Source of the DNA: Pterobdella sp. o SKG-2022
Lineage: Eukaryota > Annelida > Clitellata > Hirudinida > Piscicolidae
Assembly: GCA_964035795.1 (NCBI GenBank)
Contig: CAXIVU010000239.1
Span: 52,548-116,547 of the forward strand
Length of the DNA: 64,000 nucleotides
Direction: 5' to 3'
The first letter of the stretch is position 1. Every line of letters starts with the position of its first letter. A model generated the notes under the pieces. The model did not search any database. It had not been told where the DNA came from and saw only the letters and a list, made by a program, of their open reading frames with translations. Below are positions 12,601 to 24,600 of this stretch, one piece after another. Made by a program: the position numbers and the translations under genes.

Positions 12601-15600
12601 GCAATCGTTGTCGAAACTGTTGTAGCTGTAGCCAATGAAGTTGTTGTCACAGTTATTGTAGTTGGCGTTGTTGTTTCTACAGTAGTAACTGTTGGCGTAG
12701 ATGTAGACAACATTTCTGTCGTTGTTGTCATAATAACAGTTGTTGTTTGCGTTGATTTTGCAATCGTTGTCGAAACTGTTGTAGCTGTAGCCAATGAAGT
12801 TGTTGTCACAGTTATTGTAGTTGGCGTTGTTGTTTCTACAGTAGTAACTGTTGGCGTAGATGTAGACAACATTTCTGTCGTTGTTGTCATAATAACAGTT
12901 GTTGTTTGCGTTGATTTTGCAATCGTTGTCGAAACTGTTGTAGCTGTAGCCATTGAAGTTGTTGTTACAGAAATTGTAGTTGGCGTCGTTGTTCCTACAG
13001 TAATAACTGTTGGCCTAGATGTAGACAACATTTCTGTCGTTGTTGTCATAATAACCGTTGTTGTTTGCGTTGATGTTGCAATCGTTGTCGAAACTGTTGT
13101 AGCTGTAGCCAATGAAGTTGTTGTCACAGTTATTGTAGTTGGCGTTGTTGTTTCTACAGTAGTAACTGTTGGCGTAGATGTAGACAACATTTCTGTCGTT
13201 GTTGTCATAATAACAGTTGTTGTTTGCGTTGATTTTGCAATCGTTGTCGAAACTGTTGTAGCTGTAGCCAATGAAGTTGTTGTCACAGTTATTGTAGTTG
13301 GCGTTGTTGTTTCTACAGTAGTAACTGTTGGCGTAGATGTAGACAACATTTCTGTCGTTGTTGTCATAATAACAGTTGTTGTTTGCGTTGATTTTGCAAT
13401 CGTTGTCGAAACTGTTGTAGCTGTAGCCAATGAAGTTGTTGTCACAGTTATTGTAGTTGGCGTTGTTGTTTCTACAGTAGTAACTGTTGGCGTAGATGTA
13501 GACAACATTTCTGTCGTTGTTGTCATAATAACAGTTGTTGTTTGCGTTGATTTTGCAATCGTTGTCGAAACTGTTGTAGCTGTAGCCATTGAAGTTGTTG
13601 TTACAGAAATTGTAGTTGGCATTGTTGTTTCTACAGTAATAACTGTTGGCCTAGATGTAGACAACATTTCTGTCGTTGTTGTCATAATAACAGTTGTTGT
13701 TTGCGTTGATTTTGCAATCGTTGTCGAAACTGTTGTAGCTTTAGCCAATGAAGTTGTTGTTACAGAAATTGTAGTTGGCGTTGTTGTTTCTACAATAATA
13801 ACTGTTGGCCTAGATGTGGACAACATTTCTGTCGTTGTTGTCATAATAACAGTTGTTGTTTGCGTTGATTTTGCAATCGTTGTCGAAACTGTTGTAGCTG
13901 TAGCCATTGAAGTTGTTGTTACAGAAATTGTAGTTGGCGTTGTTGTTTCTACAGTAATAATTGTTGGCCTAGAGGTAGACAACATTTCTGTCGTTGTTGT
14001 CATAATAACCGTTGTTGTTTGCGTTGATGTTGCAATCGTTGTCGAAACTGTTGTAGCTGTAGCCAATGAAGTTGTTGTCACAGTTATTGTAGTTGGCGTT
14101 GTTGTTTCTACAGTAGTAACTGTTGGCGTAGATGTAGACAACATTTCTGTCGTTGTTGTCATAATAACAGTTGTTGTATGCGTTGATTTTGCAATCGTTG
14201 TCGAAACTGTTGTAGCTGTAGCCAATGAAGTTGTTGTCACAGTTATTGTAGTTGGCGTTGTTGTTTCTACAGTAGTAACTGTTGGCGTAGATGTAGACAA
14301 CATTTCTGTCGTTGTTGTCATAATAACAGTTGTTGTTTGCGTTGATTTTGCAATCGTTGTCGAAACTGTTGTAGCTGTAGCCATTGAAGTTGTTGTTACA
14401 GAAATTGTAGTTGGCATTGTTGTTTCTACAGTAATAACTGTTGGCCTAGATGTAGACAACATTTCTGTCGTTGTTGTCATAATAACCGTTTTTGTTTGCG
14501 TTGATGTTGCAATCGTTGTCGAAACTGTTGTAACTGTAGCCAATGAAGTTGTTGTCACAGTTATTGTAGTTGGCGTTGTTGTTTCTACAGTAGTAACTGT
14601 TGGCGTAGACGTAGACAACATTTCTGTCGTTGTTGTCATAATAACAGTTGTTGTTTGCGTTGATTTTGCAATCGTTGTCGAAACTGTTGTAGCTGTAGCC
14701 AATGAAGTTGTTGTTACAGAAATTGTAGTTGGCGTTGTTGTTTCTACAGTAGTAACTGTTGGCTTAGATGTAGACAACATTTCTGTCGTTGTTGTCATAA
14801 TAACAGTTGTTGTTTGCGTTGATTTTGCAATCGTTGTCGAAACTGTTGTAGCTGTAGCCAATGAAGTTGTTGTCACAGAAATTGTAGTTGGCGTTGTTGT
14901 TTCTACAGTAGTAACTTTTGGCGTAGATGTTGACATCATTTCTGTCGTTGTTGTCATAATAACAGTTGTTGTTTGCGTTGATTTTGCAATCGTTGTCGAA
15001 ACTGTTGTAGCTGTAGCCAATGAAGTTGTTGTCACAGTTATTGTAGTTGGCGTTGTTGTTTCTACAGTAGTAACTGTTGGCGTAGATTTAGACAACATTT
15101 CTGTCGTTGTTGTCATAATAACAGTTGTTGTTTGCGTTGATGTTGCAATCGTTGTCGAAACTGTTGTAGCTGTAGCCAATGAAGTTGTTGTTACAGTTAT
15201 TGTAGTTGGCGTTGTTGTTTCTACAGTAGTAACTGTTGGCGTAGATTTAGACAACATTTCTGTCTTTGTTGTCATAATAACAGTTGTTGTTTGCGTTGAT
15301 GTTGCAATCGTTGTCGAAACTGTTGTAGCTATAGCCAATGAAGTTGTTGTTACAGTTATTGTAGTTGGCGTTGTTGTTTCTACAGTAGTAACTGTTGGCG
15401 TAGATTTAAACAACATTTTTGTCGTTGTTGTCATAATAACAGTTGTTGTTTGCGTTGATGTTGCAATCGTTGTCGAAACTGTTGTAGCTGTAGTCAATGA
15501 AGTTGTTGTTACAGTTATTGTAGTTGGCGTTGTTGTTTCTACAGTAGTAACTGTTGGCGTAGATTTAGACAACATTTCTGTCGTTGTTGTCATAATAACA

Positions 15601-18600
15601 GTTGTTGTTTGCGTTAATGTTGCAATCGTTGTCGAAACTGTTGTAGCTGTAGCCAATGAAGTTGTTGTTACAGAAATTGTAGTTGGCGTTGTTGTTTCTA
15701 CAGTAGTAACTGTTGGCGTAGATTTAGACAACATTTCTGTCGTTGTTGTCATAATAACAGTTGTTGTTTGCGTTGATGTTGCAATCGTTGTCGAAACTGT
15801 TGTAGCTGTAGCCAATGAAGTTGTTGTCACAGTTATTGTAGTTGGCGTTGTTGTTTCTACAGTAGTAACTGTTGGCGTAGATTTAGACAACATTTCTGTC
15901 GTTGTTGTCATAATAACAGTTGTTGTTTGCGTTGATGTTGCAATCGTTGTCGAAACTGTTGTAGCTGTAGCCAATGAAGTTGTTGTTACAGTTATTGTAG
16001 TTGGCGTTGTTGTTTCTACAGTAGTAACTGTTGGCGTAGATTTAGACAACATTTCTGTCTTTGTTGTCATAATAACAGTTGTTGTTTGCGTTGATGTTGC
16101 AATCGATGTCGAAACTGTTGTAGCTGTAGCCAATGAAGTTGTTGTTACAGTTATTGTAGTTGGCGTTGTTGTTTCTACAGTAGTAACTGTTGGCGTAGAT
16201 TTAGACAACATTTCTGTCTTTGTTGTCATAATAACAGTTGTTGTTTGCGTTGATGTTGCAATCGTTGTCGAAACTGTTGTAGCTATAGCCAATGAAGTTG
16301 TTGTTACAGTTATTGTAGTTGGCGTTGTTGTTTCTACAGTAGTAACTGTTGGCGTAGATTTAGACAACATTTTTGTCGTTGTTGTCATAATAACAGTTGT
16401 TGTTTGCGTTGATGTTGCAATCGTTGTCGAAACTGTTGTAGCTGTAGTCAATGAAGTTGTTGTTACAGTTATTGTAGTTGGCGTTGTTGTTTCTACAGTA
16501 GTAACTGTTGGCGTAGATGTAGACAACATTTCTGTCTTTGTTGTCATAATAACAGTTGTTGTTTGCGTTGATGTTGCAATCGTTGTCGAAACTGTTGTAG
16601 CTGTAGCCAATGAAGTTGTTGTTACAGTTATTGTAGTTGGCGTTGTTGTTTCTACAGTAGTAACTGTTGGCGTAGATTTAGACAACATTTCTGTCGTTGT
16701 TGTCATAATAACAGTTGTTGTTTGCGTTGATGTTGCAATCGTTGTCGAAACTGTTGTAGCTGTAGCCAATGAAGTTGTTGTTACAGTTATTGTAGTTGGC
16801 GTTGTTGTTTCTACAGTAGTAACTGTTGGCGTAGATTTAGACAACATTTCTGTCTTTGTTGTCATAATAACAGTTGTTGTTTGCGTTGATGTTGCAATCG
16901 TTGTCGAAACTGTTGTAGCTATAGCCAATGAAGTTGTTGTTACAGTTATTGTAGTTGGCGTTGTTGTTTCTACAGTAGTAACTGTTGGCGTAGATTTAGA
17001 CAACATTTTTGTCGTTGTTGTCATAATAACAGTTGTTGTTTGCGTTGATGTTGCAATCGTTGTCGAAACTGTTGTAGCTGTAGTCAATGAAGTTGTTGTT
17101 ACAGTTATTGTAGTTGGCGTTGTTGTTTCTACAGTAGTAACTGTTGGCGTAGATTTAGACAACATTTCTGTCGTTGTTGTCATAATAACAGTTGTTGTTT
17201 GCGTTAATGTTGCAATCGTTGTCGAAACTGTTGTAGCTGTAGCCAATGAAGTTGTTGTTACAGAAATTGTAGTTGGCGTTGTTGTTTCTACAGTAGTAAC
17301 TGTTGGCGTAGATTTAGACAACATTTCTGTCGTTGTTGTCATAATAACAGTTGTTGTTTGCGTTGATGTTGCAATCGTTGTCGAAACTGTTGTAGCTGTA
17401 GCCAATGAAGTTGTTGTCACAGTTATTGTAGTTGGCGTTGTTGTTTCTACAGTAGTAACTGTTGGCGTAGATTTAGACAACATTTCTGTCGTTGTTGTCA
17501 TAATAACAGTTGTTGTTTGCGTTGATGTTGCAATCGTTGTCGAAACTGTTGTAGCTGTAGCCAATGAAGTTGTTGTTACAGTTATTGTAGTTGGCGTTGT
17601 TGTTTCTACAGTAGTAACTGTTGGCGTAGATTTAGACAACATTTCTGTCTTTGTTGTCATAATAACAGTTGTTGTTTGCGTTGATGTTGCAATCGATGTC
17701 GAAACTGTTGTAGCTGTAGCCAATGAAGTTGTTGTTACAGTTATTGTAGTTGGCGTTGTTGTTTCTACAGTAGTAACTGTTGGCGTAGATTTAGACAACA
17801 TTTCTGTCGTTGTTGTCATAATAACAGTTGTTGTTTGCGTTGATGTTGCAATCGTTGTCGAACCTGTTGTAGCTGTAGCCAATGAAGTTGTTGTTACAGT
17901 TATTGTAGTTGGCGTTGTTGTTTCTACAGTAGTAACTGTTGGCGTAGATTTAGACAACATTTCTGTCGTTGTTGTCATAATAAGAGTTGTTGTTTGCGTT
18001 GATGTTGCAATCGTTGTCGAAACTGTTGTAGCTGTAGCCAATGAAGTTGTTGTTACAGTTATTGTAGTTGGCGTTGTTGTTTCTACAGTAGTAACTGTTG
18101 GCGTAGATTTAGACAACATTTCTGTCGTTGTTGTCATAATAACAGTTGTTGTTTGCGTTGATGTTGCAATCGTTGTCGAAACTGTTGTAGCTGTAGCCAA
18201 TGAAGTTGTTGTTACAGTTATTGTAGTTGGCGTTGTTGTTTCTACAGTAGTAACTGTTGGCGTAGATTTAGACAACATTTCTGTCGTTGTTGTCATAATA
18301 AGAGTTGTTGTTTGCGTTGATGTTGCAATCGATGTCGAAACTGTTGTAGCTGTAGCCAATGAAGTTGTTGTTACAGTTATTGTAGTTGGCGTTGTTGTTT
18401 CTACAGTAGTAACTGTTGGCGTAGATTTAGACAACATTTCTGTCGTTGTTGTCATAATAACAGTTGTTGTTTGCGTTGATGTTGCAATCGTTGTCGAAAC
18501 TGTTGTAGCTGTAGCCAATGAAGTTGTTGTTACAGTTATTGTAGTTGGCGTTGTTGTTTCTACAGTAGTAACTGTTGGCGTAGATTTAGACAACATTTCT

Positions 18601-21600
18601 GTCGTTGTTGTCATAATAACAGTTGTTGTTTGCGTTGATGTTGCAATCGTTGTCGAAACTGTTGTAGCTGTAGCCAATGAAGTTGTTGTTACAGTTATTG
18701 TAGTTGGCGTTGTTGTTTCTACAGTAGTAACTGTTGGCGTAGATTTAGACAACATTTCTGTCTTTGTTGTCATAATAACAGTTGTTGTTTGCGTTGATGT
18801 TGCAATCGATGTCGAAACTGTTGTAGCTGTAGCCAATGAAGTTGTTGTTACAGTTATTGTAGTTGGCGTTGTTGTTTCTACAGTAGTAACTGTTGGCGTA
18901 GATTTAGACAACATTTCTGTCGTTGTTGTCATAATAACAGTTGTTGTTTGCGTTGATGTTGCAATCGTTGTCGAACCTGTTGTAGCTGTAGCCAATGAAG
19001 TTGTTGTTACAGTTATTGTAGTTGGCGTTGTTGTTTCTACAGTAGTAACTGTTGGCGTAGATTTAGACAACATTTCTGTCTTTGTTGTCATAATAACAGT
19101 TGTTGTTTGCGTTGATGTTGCAATCGTTGTCGAAACTGTTGTAGCTATAGCCAATGAAGTTGTTGTTACAGTTATTGTAGTTGGCGTTGTTGTTTCTACA
19201 GTAGTAACTGTTGGCGTAGATTTAGACAACATTTCTGTCGTTGTTGTCATAATAACAGTTGTTGTTTGCGTTGATGTTGCAATCGTTGTCGAAACTGTTG
19301 TAGCTGTAGCCAATGAAGTTGTTGTTACAGTTATTGTAGTTGGCGTTGTTGTTTCTACAGTAGTAACTGTTGGCGTAGATTTAGACAACATTTCTGTCTT
19401 TGTTGTCATAATAACAGTTGTTGTTTGCGTTGATGTTGCAATCGTTGTCGAAACTGTTGTAGCTGTAGCCAATGAAGTTGTTGTTACAGTTATTGTAGTT
19501 GGCGTTGTTGTTTCTACAGTAGTAACTGTTGGCGTAGATTTAGACAACATTTCTGTCGTTGTTGTCATAATAACAGTTGTTGTTTGCGTTGATGTTGCAA
19601 TCGTTGTCGAAACTGTTGTAGCTGTAGCCAATGAAGTTGTTGTTACAGTTATTGTAGTTGGCGTTGTTGTTTCTACAGTAGTAACTGTTGGCGTAGATTT
19701 AGACAACATTTCTGTCGTTGTTGTCATAATAACAGTTGTTGTTTGCGTTGATGTTGCAATCGTTGTCGAACCTGTTGTAGCTGTAGCCAATGAAGTTGTT
19801 GTTACAGTTATTGTAGTTGGCGTTGTTGTTTCTACAGTAGTAACTGTTGGCGTAGATTTAGACAACATTTCTGTCTTTGTTGTCATAATAACAGTTGTTG
19901 TTTGCGTTGATGTTGCAATCGTTGTCGAAACTGTTGTAGCTATAGCCAATGAAGTTGTTGTTACAGTTATTGTAGTTGGCGTTGTTGTTTCTACAGTAGT
20001 AACTGTTGGCGTAGATTTAGACAACATTTCTGTCGTTGTTGTCATAATAAGAGTTGTTGTTTGCGTTGATGTTGCAATCGATGTCGAAACTGTTGTAGCT
20101 GTAGCCAATGAAGTTGTTGTTACAGTTATTGTAGTTGGCGTTGTTGTTTCTACAGTAGTAACTGTTGGCGTAGATTTAGACAACATTTCTGTCGTTGTTG
20201 TCATAATAACAGTTGTTGTTTGCGTTGATGTTGCAATCGTTGTCGAAACTGTTGTAGCTGTAGCCAATGAAGTTGTTGTTACAGTTATTGTAGTTGGCGT
20301 TGTTGTTTCTACAGTAGTAACTGTTGGCGTAGATTTAGACAACATTTCTGTCTTTGTTGTCATAATAACAGTTGTTGTTTGCGTTGATGTTGCAATCGTT
20401 GTCGAAACTGTTGTAGCTGTAGCCAATGAAGTTGTTGTTACAGTTATTGTAGTTGGCGTTGTTGTTTCTACAGTAGTAACTGTTGGCGTAGATTTAGACA
20501 ACATTTCTGTCGTTGTTGTCATAATAACAGTTGTTGTTTGCGTTGATGTTGCAATCGTTGTCGAACCTGTTGTAGCTGTAGCCAATGAAGTTGTTGTTAC
20601 AGTTATTGTAGTTGGCGTTGTTGTTTCTACAGTAGTAACTGTTGGCGTAGATTTAGACAACATTTCTGTCTTTGTTGTCATAATAACAGTTGTTGTTTGC
20701 GTTGATGTTGCAATCGTTGTCGAAACTGTTGTAGCTATAGCCAATGAAGTTGTTGTTACAGTTATTGTAGTTGGCGTTGTTGTTTCTACAGTAGTAACTG
20801 TTGGCGTAGATTTAGACAACATTTCTGTCGTTGTTGTCATAATAAGAGTTGTTGTTTGCGTTGATGTTGCAATCGATGTCGAAACTGTTGTAGCTGTAGC
20901 CAATGAAGTTGTTGTTACAGTTATTGTAGTTGGCGTTGTTGTTTCTACAGTAGTAACTGTTGGCGTAGATTTAGACAACATTTCTGTCGTTGTTGTCATA
21001 ATAACAGTTGTTGTTTGCGTTGATGTTGCAATCGTTGTCGAAACTGTTGTAGCTGTAGCCAATGAAGTTGTTGTTACAGTTATTGTAGTTGGCGTTGTTG
21101 TTTCTACAGTAGTAACTGTTGGCGTAGATTTAGACAACATTTCTGTCTTTGTTGTCATAATAACAGTTGTTGTTTGCGTTGATGTTGCAATCGTTGTCGA
21201 AACTGTTGTAGCTGTAGCCAATGAAGTTGTTGTTACAGTTATTGTAGTTGGCGTTGTTGTTTCTACAGTAGTAACTGTTGGCGTAGATTTAGACAACATT
21301 TCTGTCGTTGTTGTCATAATAAGAGTTGTTGTTTGCGTTGATGTTGCAATCGATGTCGAAACTGTTGTAGCTGTAGCCAATGAAGTTGTTGTTACAGTTA
21401 TTGTAGTTGGCGTTGTTGTTTCTACAGTAGTAACTGTTGGCGTAGATTTAGACAACATTTCTGTCGTTGTTGTCATAATAACAGTTGTTGTTTGCGTTGA
21501 TGTTGCAATCGTTGTCGAAACTGTTGTAGCTGTAGCCAATGAAGTTGTTGTTACAGTTATTGTAGTTGGCGTTGTTGTTTCTACAGTAGTAACTGTTGGC

Positions 21601-24600
21601 GTAGATTTAGACAACATTTCTGTCGTTGTTGTCATAATAAGAGTTGTTGTTTGCGTTGATGTTGCAATCGATGTCGAAACTGTTGTAGCTGTAGCCAATG
21701 AAGTTGTTGTTACAGTTATTGTAGTTGGCGTTGTTGTTTCTACAGTAGTAACTGTTGGCGTAGATTTAGACAACATTTCTGTCGTTGTTGTCATAATAAC
21801 AGTTGTTGTTTGCGTTGATGTTGCAATCGTTGTCGAAACTGTTGTAGCTGTAGCCAATGAAGTTGTTGTTACAGTTATTGTAGTTGGCGTTGTTGTTTCT
21901 ACAGTAGTAACTGTTGGCGTAGATTTAGACAACATTTCTGTCGTTGTTGTCATAATAAGAGTTGTTGTTTGCGTTGATGTTGCAATCGATGTCGAAACTG
22001 TTGTAGCTGTAGCCAATGAAGTTGTTGTCACAGAAATTGTAGTTGGCGTTGTTGTTTCTACAGTAGTAACTTTTGGCGTAGATGTTGACATCATTTCTGT
22101 CGTTGTTGTCATAAAAACAGTTGTTGTTTGCGTTGATTTTGCAATCGTTGTCGAAACTGTTGTAGCTGTAGCCAATGAAGTTGTTGTCACAGAAATTGTA
22201 GTTGGCGTTGTTGTTTCTACAGTAGTAACTGTTGGCGTAGATTTAGACAACATTTCTGTCTTTGTTGTCATAATAACAGTTGTTGTTTGCGTTGATGTTG
22301 CAATCGTTGTCGAAACTGTTGTAGCTGTAGCCAATGAAGTTGTTGTTACAGTTATTGTAGTTGGCGTTGTTGTTTCTACAGTAGTAACTGTTGGCGTAGA
22401 TTTAGACAACATTTCTGTCGTTGTTGTCATAATAACAGTTGTTGTTTGCGTTGATGTTGCAATCGTTGTCGAAACTGTTGTAGCTGTAGCCAATGAAGTT
22501 GTTGTTACAGTTATTGTAGTTGGCGTTGTTGTTTCTACAGTAGTAACTGTTGGCGTAGATTTAGACAACATTTCTGTCTTTGTTGTCATAATAACAGTTG
22601 TTGTTTGCGTTGATGTTGCAATCGTTGTCGAAACTGTTGTAGCTGTAGCCAATGAAGTTGTTGTTACAGTTATTGTAGTTGGCGTTGTTGTTTCTACAGT
22701 AGTAACTGTTGGCGTAGATTTAGACAACATTTCTGTCGTTGTTGTCATAATAAGAGTTGTTGTTTGCGTTGATGTTGCAATCGATGTCGAAACTGTTGTA
22801 GCTGTAGCCAATGAAGTTGTTGTTACAGTTATTGTAGTTGGCGTTGTTGTTTCTACAGTAGTAACTGTTGGCGTAGATTTAGACAACATTTCTGTCGTTG
22901 TTGTCATAATAACAGTTGTTGTTTGCGTTGATGTTGCAATCGTTGTCGAAACTGTTGTAGCTGTAGCCAATGAAGTTGTTGTTACAGTTATTGTAGTTGG
23001 CGTTGTTGTTTCTACAGTAGTAACTGTTGGCGTAGATTTAGACAACATTTCTGTCTTTGTTGTCATAATAACAGTTGTTGTTTGCGTTGATGTTGCAATC
23101 GTTGTCGAAACTGTTGTAGCTGTAGCCAATGAAGTTGTTGTTACAGTTATTGTAGTTGGCGTTGTTGTTTCTACAGTAGTAACTGTTGGCGTAGATTTAG
23201 ACAACATTTCTGTCGTTGTTGTCATAATAACAGTTGTTGTTTGCGTTGATGTTGCAATCGTTGTCGAACCTGTTGTAGCTGTAGCCAATGAAGTTGTTGT
23301 TACAGTTATTGTAGTTGGCGTTGTTGTTTCTACAGTAGTAACTGTTGGCGTAGATTTAGACAACATTTCTGTCTTTGTTGTCATAATAACAGTTGTTGTT
23401 TGCGTTGATGTTGCAATCGTTGTCGAAACTGTTGTAGCTATAGCCAATGAAGTTGTTGTTACAGTTATTGTAGTTGGCGTTGTTGTTTCTACAGTAGTAA
23501 CTGTTGGCGTAGATTTAGACAACATTTCTGTCGTTGTTGTCATAATAAGAGTTGTTGTTTGCGTTGATGTTGCAATCGATGTCGAAACTGTTGTAGCTGT
23601 AGCCAATGAAGTTGTTGTTACAGTTATTGTAGTTGGCGTTGTTGTTTCTACAGTAGTAACTGTTGGCGTAGATTTAGACAACATTTCTGTCGTTGTTGTC
23701 ATAATAACAGTTGTTGTTTGCGTTGATGTTGCAATCGTTGTCGAAACTGTTGTAGCTGTAGCCAATGAAGTTGTTGTTACAGTTATTGTAGTTGGCGTTG
23801 TTGTTTCTACAGTAGTAACTGTTGGCGTAGATTTAGACAACATTTCTGTCTTTGTTGTCATAATAACAGTTGTTGTTTGCGTTGATGTTGCAATCGTTGT
23901 CGAAACTGTTGTAGCTGTAGCCAATGAAGTTGTTGTTACAGTTATTGTAGTTGGCGTTGTTGTTTCTACAGTAGTAACTGTTGGCGTAGATTTAGACAAC
24001 ATTTCTGTCGTTGTTGTCATAATAACAGTTGTTGTTTGCGTTAATGTTGCAATCGTTGTCGAAACTGTTGTAGCTGTAGCCAATGAAGTTGTTGTTACAG
24101 TTATTGTAGTTGGCGTTGTTGTTTCTACAGTAGTAACTGTTGGCGTAGATTTAGACAACATTTCTATCGTTGTTGTCATAATAACAGTTATTGTTTGCGT
24201 TGATGTTGCAATCGTTGTCGAAACTGTTGTAGCTGTAGCCAATGAAATTGTTGTTACAGAAATTGTAGTTGGCGTTGTTGTTTCTACAGTAGTAACTGTT
24301 GGCGTAGATTTAGACAACATTTCTGTCGTTGTTGTCATAATAACAGTTGTTGTTTGCGTTGATGTTGCAATCGTTGTCGAAACTGTTGTAGCTGTAGCCA
24401 ATGAAGTTGTTGTTACAGTTATTGTAGTTGGCGTTGTTGTTTCTACAGTAGTAACTGTTGGCGTAGATTTAGACAACATTTCTGTCGTTGTTGTCATAAT
24501 AACAGTTGTTGTTTGCGTTGATGTTGCAATCGTTGTCGAAACAGTTGTAGCTATAGCCAATGAAGTTGTTGTTACAGTTATTGTAGTTGGCGTTGTTGTT

